Below are positions 1 through 8,819 of a stretch of DNA of 64,000 bases, one piece after another. Position 1 is the stretch's first letter. Each line of letters starts with the position of its first letter. The position numbers were made by a program, and so were the translations under genes. Under the pieces are notes generated by a model that was not told where the DNA came from, did not search any database, and saw nothing but the letters and a program-made list of their open reading frames with translations. Location: contig JAUNSJ010000002.1 in the NCBI GenBank assembly GCA_030539295.1, positions 221,103-285,102 on the forward strand. The letters run 5' to 3'. The DNA is from Planctomycetia bacterium. Its GTDB lineage: Bacteria; Planctomycetota; Planctomycetia; Pirellulales; Thermoguttaceae.

Positions 1-206
1 TTTGCAATAGCGTGATAGCGTCAATCGTTTGTGTAAAAACGACATTGTTCTTTACGTGTCTGCGGATAAGATTATTCCTCGCGTTTTTGTAAATTCGGTT
101 CTGACCGTTCGGCATTGCAAACTACAGCGTAAACAGAGGAAATCCGGTACGCGGCACAAGGAAATTACGCAGGAAAATAAAAGGGTTTAGGAGAAAAACA
201 AGATTC

Positions 207-240
207 TTCCGGATAGAGGTATTGAGATTCTTATCCGGAA
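207..240 (-). terminator. Hairpin downstream of the topoisomerase VI A gene
   Basis: Nine-base perfect inverted repeat TTCCGGATA (207-215) and TATCCGGAA (232-240) with a 16-base loop. Read on the minus strand it lies about 45 bases after the stop codon at 283 and is followed, after a short spacer, by a T-rich stretch, so it could end the LRR-topoisomerase transcript. The long loop makes it a weak classical terminator. In the rest of 1-282 I see no gene. Confidence 0.4.
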
Positions 241-282
241 TAATGGCTCTCTAATTGCATTTTTGCGGCAGAGACATGTCGT

Positions 283-1440
283 TTAGTCCAGGAAATTGCC
301 TTCTTCCAGAAGTCGCGGGACGTATTCTTCTGTCATATAGCTTATGCTTCGGCTGATGAGCGCTTCAACTTCCAGCTTGAAGCCGTTTTTCAGCATCTGG
401 TCTATTTCCCGCTGCCATTCTTTCTTCTTCGCGAACCAGGGATATTCCGCAATTTGTTTCGCACGCTTTCGGTCAGTATCGTTGAGCGAGATTTTTACAC
501 TGTTCGATAAATTACAGCGTTCGAAATCATGACTCCGAAGGCCAATAAAGCGGGCTTTCGGAATGGCCATACGTTTCGATTCATAGGCCAAATTGATTGA
601 CCCCTGTTTCAGAACGCTATAGATGTAGTATCCCCACGGGTCATTATCAAGGAGGCAGTAGACAGGCAAACCGAGTTCGTTATGCAAGCGATTGAGGAGT
701 CGTCGCACCCCGCGCGGCGGCTGGCCCGACCCATGCGTTAAAATACAGTTGTATTTCTTCCAGAACTTATCCTCATTAAACCGCTGCCACACCGTATTCT
801 TTTCGACATGAAGAACGAATTTCGCCTGACAGTTTTTGAACTGAATGACGTTCGGCTCCACAATAGACGGAATCGCATAGCCGCCAGAACCCATTCGAGA
901 GCAGTCGATTTCATCGCCGTTATCAACAATTTGAATATTGCCGACCATATCGCCGCGTTTATCGGCGAACAGATGAAGCTCTTCCCGCAGTGAGTCGAGC
1001 AGAACTTCACAGTCTTCAATAATCGGGTCGCATTCTCCCTGGTCCTTAAAGGTCGGCTCTTTAGTGGGCTTAATATCGTGCTTGAGCATATAGTAGAGAC
1101 CACGAATACTGGTCGTCTTACCCATTTCGATCAGCTGCTTTGTGCCAGAGGCGACGAGCATCGTTTGCATAAAGCTTTTCGCCTGGCCAATATTAAAGAG
1201 TTCCCGACTGGTCGTTTTACTGCCCATTTCCAGAATTTTCTTATTCTGGTTAAAGTGGACATTAGAGAGGGTACGGGCAGGAATATCCAAGGCCGGGTCG
1301 CGACGCCGCGCCGCGGACTTGGTGACATCTTCTGCCATATCCTGGATTTGTGACAGCGTTCGTTCATCCTGCTTTGACAGGGTAACCGAACCGCTCGGAA
1401 CGGCATCCTCCTCCGGTTTCCTACTCTTCTTCTTCGCCAT
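283..1440 (-). CDS. top6A: DNA topoisomerase VI subunit A (Spo11/Top6A family)
   Basis: DNA-cleaving subunit of a type IIB topoisomerase, 385 aa, the usual size for archaeal Top6A. The winged-helix (5Y-CAP) region carries the catalytic tyrosine in SIRGLYYML (Y116/Y117). A Toprim domain follows, with Glu213 in HVEKNT and the DxD pair Asp265/Asp267 in LLDNDPWG. All metal-binding and cleavage residues are therefore present and the protein should be active. In the family the A subunit makes a double-strand break and the GHKL ATPase subunit B drives strand passage. No B subunit is found in this window, which is unusual because the two are commonly adjacent. The gene begins 9 bases after the LRR lipoprotein stop, with GAGGTAG as ribosome site inside that gap, so the two are probably co-transcribed. 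Identity is secure; what it does in this bacterium is unknown. Confidence 0.9.
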   Translation of the reverse strand: MAKKKSRKPEEDAVPSGSVTLSKQDERTLSQIQDMAEDVTKSAARRRDPALDIPARTLSNVHFNQNKKILEMGSKTTSRELFNIGQAKSFMQTMLVASGTKQLIEMGKTTSIRGLYYMLKHDIKPTKEPTFKDQGECDPIIEDCEVLLDSLREELHLFADKRGDMVGNIQIVDNGDEIDCSRMGSGGYAIPSIVEPNVIQFKNCQAKFVLHVEKNTVWQRFNEDKFWKKYNCILTHGSGQPPRGVRRLLNRLHNELGLPVYCLLDNDPWGYYIYSVLKQGSINLAYESKRMAIPKARFIGLRSHDFERCNLSNSVKISLNDTDRKRAKQIAEYPWFAKKKEWQREIDQMLKNGFKLEVEALISRSISYMTEEYVPRLLEEGNFLD

Positions 1441-1449
1441 GGCGCTACC

Positions 1450-2943
1450 TCAACCGGAGATCCGGCATTTCGGAAGGGCTTTGCGCAACTTCTTGAGCGA
1501 ATCCGCATTCTCCGGACGCGAAAGACTTGTCCCCGAAAGATGAAGGACCTTGAGCGACTTTAATTCACCCAAGTGCAGAAGATATTCAGGCGTCATTTGA
1601 TCATTCTCGCGAAGATCCAGCTCTTCGAGCTTCTTAAGTTGCAAAATGGAATCAATTACATCGTCGGTCAAGGCACCGGCACGCAGTGTCAGTCGCTTAA
1701 TATCCGGCATGCGGTCCTCAATTGCAATCAAGGTGTCAAGCCCCATCGGCATGGCGAACAGGGTCAACTCTTCCAGTCCGGAGAGCGTCTGCAAGAAGTC
1801 GGCCAGACCCGTTTGGTCCACCCCGGGAAGTTCGGAAATCTCCAGTGCTTTAAGAGTTTCTTTTCCCGCAAGCGAAGCCAAACCTTCATTCGACAGATTC
1901 AGGTCGCGCAGTTCCAGTCGAACAAACGGAATCGACGCGATTCCCTTCAATGCCTCGTCAGTAAACGACTTACAGCGAAATAGACGCAATTCGCGCAGGG
2001 ACGGCATCTTAAGAAAAGACGCGACCGAGCCGGCGTCGATCTCGTTGCAATCCTGGAATTCCACGTATTTTAATTTCGGGGCATTCGTCAGGTGCTCGAC
2101 CCCCGCGTTGGTAATCATACCGCGGAAATGAACTTCCTGCAGTTCCGGGAGCCGTGCCAGGTACTTCGCGCCGTTATCCGACACATCGGTACAACCACGA
2201 ACGTCCACCACCTTAAGAGACGCTACCTTACTGATTTTGGCCATGCCGGAATTGGTAAACGCGTTATAATGCGCATAAAGCCGTTCCAATTTCGGGTACG
2301 CTGCCAGTGCGGCCAGCGAGCTGTTATCCAACTTAAGGTCTCGTCGTATCTCCAGCGTCTTTAATTCCGGTAGCTGGGCCAGCAGTTCCAGCGTCGCTGT
2401 CTGGATTCCCGAATTATTAATGACAACGCTCTTAAGCTTTTTCAAATTCGACAGTGCCGCTATCTTCGCGTCGTCGAAAGAATCCCCTTCAAAGGAGATC
2501 GTTTCAAGATCGTAAAGACGACCTATCGCCTGCATGTCTTCCGTGGTAATACTCGATTTCGGGTCGTCGCCACTTGAGGAGACCGTTATGCCAGTTATCG
2601 CACCGTTGACCGCCTTCTTGACCGTCCCTTTAAGAAACGTGATTCGCGCGGCTACCGTTTCGATATCTTCCGTTGCCGCCATGGGTTTCGAAATCACTTT
2701 CGGAACAGACGCCGGCTTCTTCTTGTCCTCATAATAACGCTTAAGCCAACCTTCCTGGTCCGGATCCGCACTGGCCGCCGGAGCTGTCATTTTGATCTGG
2801 TCTATGTCGTCGGTGTTGTATTCATAACGAATTTCCTTGCCTTTACCCAGCTCGACGCTTTCCGGGTGATGACACCCCGTAGCGAGGCCCAAAGGGAGAA
2901 TCATGGCAAGGAGGACAAATGTGGCAGGATTTACGTTTTTCAT
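1450..2943 (-). CDS. Leucine-rich-repeat lipoprotein
   Basis: A 497-aa protein with a hydrophobic N-terminus ending in the lipobox LATGC, so it is probably lipid-anchored outside the inner membrane. After a low-complexity linker (about residues 40-95) come roughly 14 leucine-rich repeats with the pattern LxxLxxLxLxxxxxITDxGL, the RI/cysteine-containing type common in planctomycetes. Such repeats form a curved binding surface; the partner is unknown. Its start has GGAGC ten bases upstream. It is the first gene of a likely two-gene unit with the topoisomerase VI A subunit, an odd pairing because one product is extracytoplasmic and the other acts on DNA. Confidence 0.8.
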   Translation of the reverse strand: MKNVNPATFVLLAMILPLGLATGCHHPESVELGKGKEIRYEYNTDDIDQIKMTAPAASADPDQEGWLKRYYEDKKKPASVPKVISKPMAATEDIETVAARITFLKGTVKKAVNGAITGITVSSSGDDPKSSITTEDMQAIGRLYDLETISFEGDSFDDAKIAALSNLKKLKSVVINNSGIQTATLELLAQLPELKTLEIRRDLKLDNSSLAALAAYPKLERLYAHYNAFTNSGMAKISKVASLKVVDVRGCTDVSDNGAKYLARLPELQEVHFRGMITNAGVEHLTNAPKLKYVEFQDCNEIDAGSVASFLKMPSLRELRLFRCKSFTDEALKGIASIPFVRLELRDLNLSNEGLASLAGKETLKALEISELPGVDQTGLADFLQTLSGLEELTLFAMPMGLDTLIAIEDRMPDIKRLTLRAGALTDDVIDSILQLKKLEELDLRENDQMTPEYLLHLGELKSLKVLHLSGTSLSRPENADSLKKLRKALPKCRISG

Positions 2944-3049
2944 GGTTTAGCTCCAGCAGGTACAGCACGATTCAATTCCGCTTGCTCAATCGAACAATAC
3001 GGAATTGCAGTATAGGTCGGAAACTCTGTAATGCAGGCACAGGGAAAGA

Positions 3050-3229
3050 TTATTCAAGTTCCATACTCTTAATCAGAATCTCGGCGCCAGGGGTCATCTT
3101 GCGAAGCTTTTCCGCATAGACCGCCTTCTTCGCGGCATCGGCCTGCGGCAAGCGCGCCTTCATGACATTGACTTTCTCTCGACGTTTGCGGCGGGCACGG
3201 AGTTCTCGTTTACGTTGGCTCATTGACAT
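3050..3229 (-). CDS. Small basic hypothetical protein
   Basis: A 59-aa protein beginning MSMSQRKRELRARRKRRE, with a very basic arginine/lysine-rich first third and a mixed helical remainder. I chose the ATG at 3229 because AAAGGA lies seven bases upstream; a longer reading to 3256 has no ribosome site. Short proteins of this look occur in planctomycete genomes as an uncharacterised family (possibly the DUF6800 type; that name is from memory and uncertain). The basic head would fit nucleic-acid or ribosome binding, but this is inference only. Confidence 0.55.
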   Translation of the reverse strand: MSMSQRKRELRARRKRREKVNVMKARLPQADAAKKAVYAEKLRKMTPGAEILIKSMELE

Positions 3230-3515
3230 AATCAGGTCCTTTCTGACGGAGTCCAAAGTTCATCTTTAATGGTTCTTCTTTACTCGAAAGCAACATTGGC
3301 TTTCTTACAAATTATCCCTAACCCGGCTTACTGGCAACATCTTCGTTACCTCTTGCTACGCCCCGTACGCGACAGAACATCAAGGACTTTCACCCAAGGT
3401 TCCTGCCCGGAGACGCGTTAAGCCCACGGCAAAAAGGAATAACTCGATTACTCATTTTAACCTGTTTTCGCCCTTTCGTCAAGCCGGGGGGCAACAGTCA
3501 TTTTTACTTTCTGTG
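3230..3515. other. Intergenic region without recognised features
   Basis: About 290 bases between the small basic protein and the CPBP gene. I see no credible coding frame, tRNA or strong hairpin. It presumably holds the promoter of the small protein. Confidence 0.4.
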
Positions 3516-4244
3516 CTACATAAATCTTCTAATGATAAAATAATCTAACAGCACGCCTAATGTCGCGTGTTGCACGGTCCCGGAGATGAGCGAGCGGGTT
3601 CGCAACGCAATAAAACCCCAGAACAGACTGGCCGCAATACAGGAAACGATTTCTATCTGCGGATGACCGATATGGACCAAGGTCGCGGCCATGGTCTGGA
3701 TCAGTAGAGCCGGGGCCAAGCCACACGACGGGGCCAGACCTTTCATGAGAAAACCCCGAAAGAAAAATTCCCACGACGCGTAATAAAACACGAAGTAGCA
3801 GCATAAATGCGCCGGGATATACCAGCCGGTAAGAGGACGACAGGAGCAAAAGGGGGCCGTGCCCAGAAAAACGTCATTTCCGGCCGACAGCCACCCGCCC
3901 ACGGCAAAGAACGGAACGGTCATGAGCATGGTGCGTACCGTTCGGATTGGTACACCCAGGGAGACGCCATAATCCGCCAGCCGTTCTCTCAAGACGAACC
4001 GGACCAGACAGGCAGGAATAATTCCCATAAGAACCAGCGCGGCCAGAATACGCTGTTCCCCATGCAAAAAGCCCCAAAGGGACAAAGGTCCGTCCGACGT
4101 CGCGTTCACCTCGGGGGCAAACGGCGGTGTCAGCGGAATGGCCTTCCACGCGACCAGTGCGACAATCGCGTAAAAGAGAATGAGTACCGGTTTGGCCGTC
4201 TCTCGCTTGAAGAAACCGGCCACAAAACTTGTCATTGTATCCAT
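3516..4244 (-). CDS. CPBP-family intramembrane protease-like protein
   Basis: A 242-aa polytopic membrane protein with about six hydrophobic segments. The C-terminal half shows the CPBP (Abi, Rce1-like) motifs: WEFFFRGFL corresponding to the EExxxR motif, LVHIGHPQIE as the second histidine motif, and SGTVQHATLGVLLD as the third. The first Glu of the EE pair is Trp here, while the second Glu and the Arg are kept, so activity cannot be assumed. Family members are glutamic-type intramembrane peptidases acting on prenylated proteins or signalling substrates. Its ATG is one base after the stop of the upstream epimerase gene (TGAGATG), so translation is probably coupled. Confidence 0.75.
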   Translation of the reverse strand: MDTMTSFVAGFFKRETAKPVLILFYAIVALVAWKAIPLTPPFAPEVNATSDGPLSLWGFLHGEQRILAALVLMGIIPACLVRFVLRERLADYGVSLGVPIRTVRTMLMTVPFFAVGGWLSAGNDVFLGTAPFCSCRPLTGWYIPAHLCCYFVFYYASWEFFFRGFLMKGLAPSCGLAPALLIQTMAATLVHIGHPQIEIVSCIAASLFWGFIALRTRSLISGTVQHATLGVLLDYFIIRRFM

Positions 4245-4245
4245 C

Positions 4246-5286
4246 TCAGGCAGCCTTCTTCTTGATCCGGTCTATCCAAACGCACGTTTTACGCAGGCCC
4301 TCTTCCAGCGATTCCGGTTCGTAGCCGAGTTCCCGCTTTGCCTTCTCGCACGAAAAAGACCAGTCGGCAAGAAAAGTCCGCATCCAGCCCGGCGTTATAC
4401 GCGGATAGCCATTGGTCATCTTCGCCACGGCGAGCTGCGCGTAGGAAAAGATCATGGCACCGGGCCGAAAGACCGGAATCTTCCAATGTCGCTTACCGGT
4501 GACCCGGTCCACCGTGCGAAAGAATTCGCCCAGCGTTGCGTTCTCGCTCCCCAGAATATATCGCTCGCCGACCCGGCCATGTTCCAGTGCCAGATAAATC
4601 CCCTTGGCGACGTCGTCCACCAGGACGTAATTCCCCGTATTTATGCCCCCGTTAAGTAGAAAGGGCAATCGGCCGTGCATATAATCGTCAATGAGCAGAC
4701 CGAGTGAATTCCCCTCAGAAAGCTGGCCCGGACCATAAACCCGTGTCGGATTCACGATCACCAGCGGCAGGCCTTTGGCGATCCACTCATGCGACCGCTC
4801 TTCCGCGATGGTCTTTGTCCGTTCGTACTCCGTATAATAGCGCCGCGTGTTTCGTGGCATAGTCTCGTCGCCGATTTGCCCGCGACGCGTTGGCCCCAGC
4901 GAGACAATGGTCGAAGTCCAGACGATTTTTTCTATTCCGGACTCCGCCGAAAGGTCGAAAACGTTCGCGGCGCCCTCGATATTGATACGCGTATAGGTAT
5001 TGATATCCTTGGCGTAGTTCTTCGCATAGCCGGCCAGATGGATGACATAGCGGCAGCCAGCCATTGCCCGAGCCAACGACTCTTTATCGCAAACATCGCC
5101 CCGAAAATGAGTCAGATTCTTGTGGCCCCACAGGTCTTCCATGCGGTCGTCGCATCCAACAGGCAACTGCGGCTCCGAGCGGCTCATCGTGTGCAATTTG
5201 TACCCCTGCGACAGTAAAATGCGCACCAGCGTCGTCCCAATAAAGCCCGACGCTCCGGTAATGAGGATGGTTCCCTCTTTGTTCAT
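4246..5286 (-). CDS. NAD-dependent epimerase/dehydratase (extended SDR)
   Basis: A 346-aa extended short-chain dehydrogenase. The N-terminal Rossmann motif GASGFIGTTL binds NAD(P), and the catalytic YxxxK is seen as YERTK (about residue 155) with an upstream Ser/Thr in WTSTIVSLG. The C-terminal part matches sugar-nucleotide epimerases and the dihydroflavonol-reductase-like (HpnA-type) group. The substrate cannot be read from sequence. It is followed immediately by the CPBP protein gene. AGGGAG upstream of the ATG supports the start. Confidence 0.8.
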   Translation of the reverse strand: MNKEGTILITGASGFIGTTLVRILLSQGYKLHTMSRSEPQLPVGCDDRMEDLWGHKNLTHFRGDVCDKESLARAMAGCRYVIHLAGYAKNYAKDINTYTRINIEGAANVFDLSAESGIEKIVWTSTIVSLGPTRRGQIGDETMPRNTRRYYTEYERTKTIAEERSHEWIAKGLPLVIVNPTRVYGPGQLSEGNSLGLLIDDYMHGRLPFLLNGGINTGNYVLVDDVAKGIYLALEHGRVGERYILGSENATLGEFFRTVDRVTGKRHWKIPVFRPGAMIFSYAQLAVAKMTNGYPRITPGWMRTFLADWSFSCEKAKRELGYEPESLEEGLRKTCVWIDRIKKKAA

Positions 5287-5343
5287 ATCTGTCTCCCTGT
5301 TCGTCTCTTGTCTCTTTTAGTCTCTTTCTTTCCGGCCTGACGG

Positions 5344-6090
5344 TTACCCTCCGACCGCTGGCTGGGCCTCGGACTCCTCAACGGATGCAGGAGGCTGGGC
5401 CGGGTCATTCGAGGTCGTTTCACGCCTCTTGGTGCCAAGCTGCTCCTGACGAATGGCCAGGACCGCCGCCTGGGTCCGGTCCGCCACCTTTAATTTATGC
5501 AGAATATGCGCCACATGCTCCTTGACCGTATTGAAACCGAGACCAAGAGAGGCTGCGATTTCCTTATTGCTCAAGCCCAAGGTAATATGACGGAGCACTT
5601 GATTCTCACGCGGTGTCAAGGCGGCCAAGCCTTCACGCGGACTGGCATTGTACATACGCCTCGCCATGGTGGATATCCATTTCGAACGCCCGGACGCCAC
5701 GAGGGATCGCAGCTCGTCCAGGAACTGTCCCGCCGACTGCCTCTTGTGTAGAAAACCGTTCATACCCGACGCCGTCGCTTTTGCGCAAGTCGTTTCGTCG
5801 CAACTATCTGTATAGAGAATCAAGAGTCCCTCATACCCCTCGTGACGCAACTCTTGCGATAAGGGGAAGGATTCCCCTTCGGGAAAAGTTTTTTCCAGCA
5901 GGAGAATTTCTGGGTAGCCCCGCGCCATCTGTTCTCGCACCTCCGCCAGACGCGTCGCCGTTTTCCAGAGTCGGAATTCGCTCCCCTTAAAGATTTCCGC
6001 CAGCCCCAGAAGAATCGCCGGATGTGGGTCTCCCGCGACCAGTTGCATCGGTTTACGCGACCGTTTCTTCCTCGTTGCCCCTTCCACCAT
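5344..6090 (-). CDS. LuxR/NarL-type response regulator with altered receiver
   Basis: A 248-aa two-domain regulator. Residues about 15-130 form a receiver fold with the acidic-pocket Asp21 (AGDPH) and the conserved Lys115 (GFLHK), but the phospho-acceptor position is Glu66 (ILLLEKTFP) rather than Asp. Residues about 155-212 are a LuxR helix-turn-helix (LTPRENQVL then NKEIAASLGLGFNTVKEHV), which should bind DNA. A Gln/Pro-rich tail of 35 residues follows. Asp-to-Glu at this site often mimics phosphorylation, so the protein may be constitutively active; that is inference. AGAGGAG precedes the ATG. It follows the TPR and ClpX genes on the same strand, 24 bases after the TPR stop. Confidence 0.85.
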   Translation of the reverse strand: MVEGATRKKRSRKPMQLVAGDPHPAILLGLAEIFKGSEFRLWKTATRLAEVREQMARGYPEILLLEKTFPEGESFPLSQELRHEGYEGLLILYTDSCDETTCAKATASGMNGFLHKRQSAGQFLDELRSLVASGRSKWISTMARRMYNASPREGLAALTPRENQVLRHITLGLSNKEIAASLGLGFNTVKEHVAHILHKLKVADRTQAAVLAIRQEQLGTKRRETTSNDPAQPPASVEESEAQPAVGG

Positions 6091-6114
6091 GGTTCTCCTC
6101 TCCGTTGGCAGTCG

Positions 6115-6849
6115 CTAGAGGTCGTCTTCCGAATAGCCCAGCCGCCGCGCCTGTTCGTAGTCCGCATTCGCCTCTGTCTGCTTACCCATTTCGTCGCGGA
6201 GTAAGGCCCGATAATACCACGCCGTTCCCTGTTGCGGCGCGATCTGGATGGCTTTATTAAAATCGGCTTCCGCCTCTTTATACTGCTTCAGAACGGTGTG
6301 CACATCGCCCCGCGTTACGAGACATTCATAAAATTCGGGGTCAAGATCAAGGGCGCGGGAATAACTTTCCAAGGCGTCTGACAGGCGACCTTCTTCCGTG
6401 AGCAGAACGCCGCGGTCATACCAGGCGTAGACGAAATCGGGTGCACGACGCAAACTTTCGTCAAAATCGGCCAGCGCTGCCTCCGGCTGCCCTAAAAGAT
6501 CATAGGCAATGCCGCGGCTGTAACGGGCAAGCAGATTCGTTTCGTCCAGACTTAGCGCCTGGGTCAGGTCGTGCACAGCCCCGTCGAAATCACTTTCGCA
6601 GCGGCGAACGTTGCCCGACAGCGTCCATGCGCTACTGTTCTCTGGCGCGAGGTCCATTGCCCGCTTCGCGTCTTTCTTCGCCTTGCCATAGTCTTCGTAT
6701 TCCAGATAGATTTTGCCCCGACCTACGAGCGCCGCAACGCATTGAGGATTAGCTCGCAACGCTTGTTCGTAGTTCTCAAGTGCCTCTTCAAAAAGCCCTT
6801 GCGCGAAGTCCGCGTCCCCGGCTTCGCTGTACAAAACGTCTACTTCCAT
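6115..6849 (-). CDS. TPR repeat protein
   Basis: A 244-aa protein made almost wholly of about six tetratricopeptide repeats (for example the repeat starting AWYDRGVLLTEEGRLSDALE), with no signal peptide or membrane segment, so it is a cytoplasmic interaction scaffold. I place the start at the ATG at 6849, which has AAGGA six bases upstream, rather than at a TTG at 6873 that would overlap clpX. The gene lies 16 bases after clpX and is probably translated from the same mRNA. A partner role with ClpX or with the downstream regulator is possible but unproven. Confidence 0.8.
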   Translation of the reverse strand: MEVDVLYSEAGDADFAQGLFEEALENYEQALRANPQCVAALVGRGKIYLEYEDYGKAKKDAKRAMDLAPENSSAWTLSGNVRRCESDFDGAVHDLTQALSLDETNLLARYSRGIAYDLLGQPEAALADFDESLRRAPDFVYAWYDRGVLLTEEGRLSDALESYSRALDLDPEFYECLVTRGDVHTVLKQYKEAEADFNKAIQIAPQQGTAWYYRALLRDEMGKQTEANADYEQARRLGYSEDDL

Positions 6850-6865
6850 GGCTTTCCTTATGCCT

Positions 6866-8149
6866 CTAGGCAATCTTGTTCAAAGGTTCCGTTACGGGCA
6901 GGAGGGGCCGTTCCCCCCGCACGACTTCGCCGGTCACAACGTAGCGACTACCGTTCGGACGCTCCGGCAGTTCGAACATGGGTTCCAGCATGACCGACTC
7001 CATGATCGACCGCAACCCGCGTGCCCCGGTCTTACGCTCAAGAGCTTTACGAGCCACGGCGAGCAGAGCGTCATTCGTAAACTCGAGCTGGGCATTCTCC
7101 ATGCGAAACAGCTTTTGATACTGCCGTACCAGCGCGTTTTTCGGTTCACTCAAAACATTGATCAAGGCGTTTTCATCCAGCGGTGACAGGGCCGCAACGA
7201 CCGGCAGTCGCCCCACCAGTTCCGGGATAAGACCGAATTCGTGGATGTCGTCCGCGACGACACGACTCAGATATTCCACTTCCTTCTCTTCCGCCGTGAC
7301 CGCTCGCGACTGACCAAATCCGATCGATTTCTTACCCAATCGATTGCTGATGATGTCTTCTATCCCGACGAACGTTCCGCCGCAGATAAAGAGTATATTC
7401 GTCGTATTGACTTGGATGTACTGCTGTTCCGGGTGCTTACGCCCTCCTTGGGGCGGTACGTTCGCGACCGTTCCTTCGAGCATCTTCAGCAGTGCCTGTT
7501 GCACGCCTTCTCCCGAAACGTCGCGCGTTATCGAGACATTTTGGTTCGTCTTGCCGATCTTATCGATCTCATCAATATAAATGATTCCACGCTGGGCCGC
7601 CTCAATATCGAAATCGGCCGCGTGCAGGAGTTTCAGCAGAAGATTTTCTACGTCCTCACCGACGTAACCCGCTTCTGTCAACGTTGTTGCGTCGCCAATG
7701 GCAAACGGAACGTCCAGAATACGGGCCAGGGTTTGCGCCAAAAGCGTCTTACCGCACCCGGTCGGCCCGAGCAGCAGAACGTTCGACTTCTCAATCTGGA
7801 CGTCATCCCGCTCAAAATCGTTGATCAGACGCTTGTAATGATTATGGACTGCCACGGCCAGCACTTTTTTCGCCTGTTCCTGACCCACGACGTAATCGTC
7901 CAACTGCCCAACGATTTCTCGCGGCGAAGGGATTCGCGAAAAGGGTTTGCCCGCTCCCTGACGTCGCTTCTTCTCTTCCGCCAGTATGGTCTGACATAGC
8001 GAAATGCATTCACTGCAAATATAGACCTGGTTCGGTCCTTCCACCAGAGGTCCAACTTCTTTATTACTCTTGCGGCAGAAGGAACAATACGCCATTCGTT
8101 TTGTTCCGCTTGTATTCTTATCGGCACCGTTTTCTCGATCCGAGGGCAT
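6866..8149 (-). CDS. clpX: ATP-dependent Clp protease ATP-binding subunit ClpX
   Basis: AAA+ unfoldase that feeds substrates to ClpP, 427 aa. The N-terminal zinc-binding domain has the four cysteines of CSFCRKS and ICSECISLC. The AAA+ module shows Walker A GPTGCGKT, Walker [11 protein letters not shown], the [18 protein letters not shown] block specific to ClpX, and a sensor-2/GAR motif region near [12 protein letters not shown] placed the start at the ATG at 8149, eight bases after AAGG; a GTG and ATG a few codons upstream sit on top of the ribosome site. ClpP is not in the window. The TPR protein follows closely. Confidence 0.95.
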   Translation of the reverse strand: MPSDRENGADKNTSGTKRMAYCSFCRKSNKEVGPLVEGPNQVYICSECISLCQTILAEEKKRRQGAGKPFSRIPSPREIVGQLDDYVVGQEQAKKVLAVAVHNHYKRLINDFERDDVQIEKSNVLLLGPTGCGKTLLAQTLARILDVPFAIGDATTLTEAGYVGEDVENLLLKLLHAADFDIEAAQRGIIYIDEIDKIGKTNQNVSITRDVSGEGVQQALLKMLEGTVANVPPQGGRKHPEQQYIQVNTTNILFICGGTFVGIEDIISNRLGKKSIGFGQSRAVTAEEKEVEYLSRVVADDIHEFGLIPELVGRLPVVAALSPLDENALINVLSEPKNALVRQYQKLFRMENAQLEFTNDALLAVARKALERKTGARGLRSIMESVMLEPMFELPERPNGSRYVVTGEVVRGERPLLPVTEPLNKIA

Positions 8150-8819
8150 GTCCATCACCTTCCATTATATCGTCTTGCGTTTGCTTGTCTTGGTTGTCCA
8201 TTCGATGGGCGCTGATTTTACCGCGGAGACTCCCACGCGGGGCCGCGGGGAAAGTCGTTCCCTTCCGGCTCACGTTTGTACCCGGTAAAATCGTTCGGCC
8301 TCATGCCGAAACTTTCTCTTTCATCGACGTTTTCATCCTTCCTCTTTGGGAAAGCTTTCCTTGTCCTTTCTCTCGTTGTTATTACTATACTTTATGTTGT
8401 ATATCCACTTTAGCTTCTTTGTCTATTTTTTATATTCTATCTATTTTTATTAATAACAGGCTCCGCACTCCCGGAGACCCGCCAGTTCTATTATTATAGA
8501 CACTTTTCGGCAGAAAGGAACCTTTTGAGTGAAATTTTTAGTTTATTTTATTCTATGGGCCTTATTTGTTTGGATTTTGTTGGTCTTTTTCGAAAAAATG
8601 CCGTTATTTTGTCGACTTTGTGGGAATAAAAAGGAGGCGATTCGGAGAAGTTTCTTGCCTAACCCAGAAAGTAAGCCTCGGACATATTGACATAAAAGTC
8701 TCCCGTGTTAATCTTTATTGTAAAGTTTCGCGTGAGGGTCGCATTACGACAAAATTCTCCGGGCGTGGTTTTTGTCAGGAGGAAAAGCGGGAAATTCACT
8801 AACAGGTAAGAAGAGAAAA
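8150..8819. other. Long divergent intergenic region (clpX / mrp)
   Basis: About 670 AT-rich bases between divergent clpX and mrp with no convincing gene; short open frames here have no ribosome site. It holds a 10-base perfect inverted repeat, GATTTTACCG at 8214-8223 and CGGTAAAATC at 8283-8292, in the leader of clpX, enclosing a GC-rich 59-base loop, and a promoter-like sequence toward mrp near 8687. The inverted repeat could be a structured leader or a paired binding site. Confidence 0.4.
8687..8714 (+). promoter_or_regulatory. Possible sigma-70-type promoter for mrp
   Basis: A perfect TTGACA (8687-8692) followed after 16 bases by TAATCT (8709-8714), which matches only three of six positions of the -10 consensus. 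It lies about 100 bases upstream of the chosen mrp start. Weak evidence. Confidence 0.3.
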
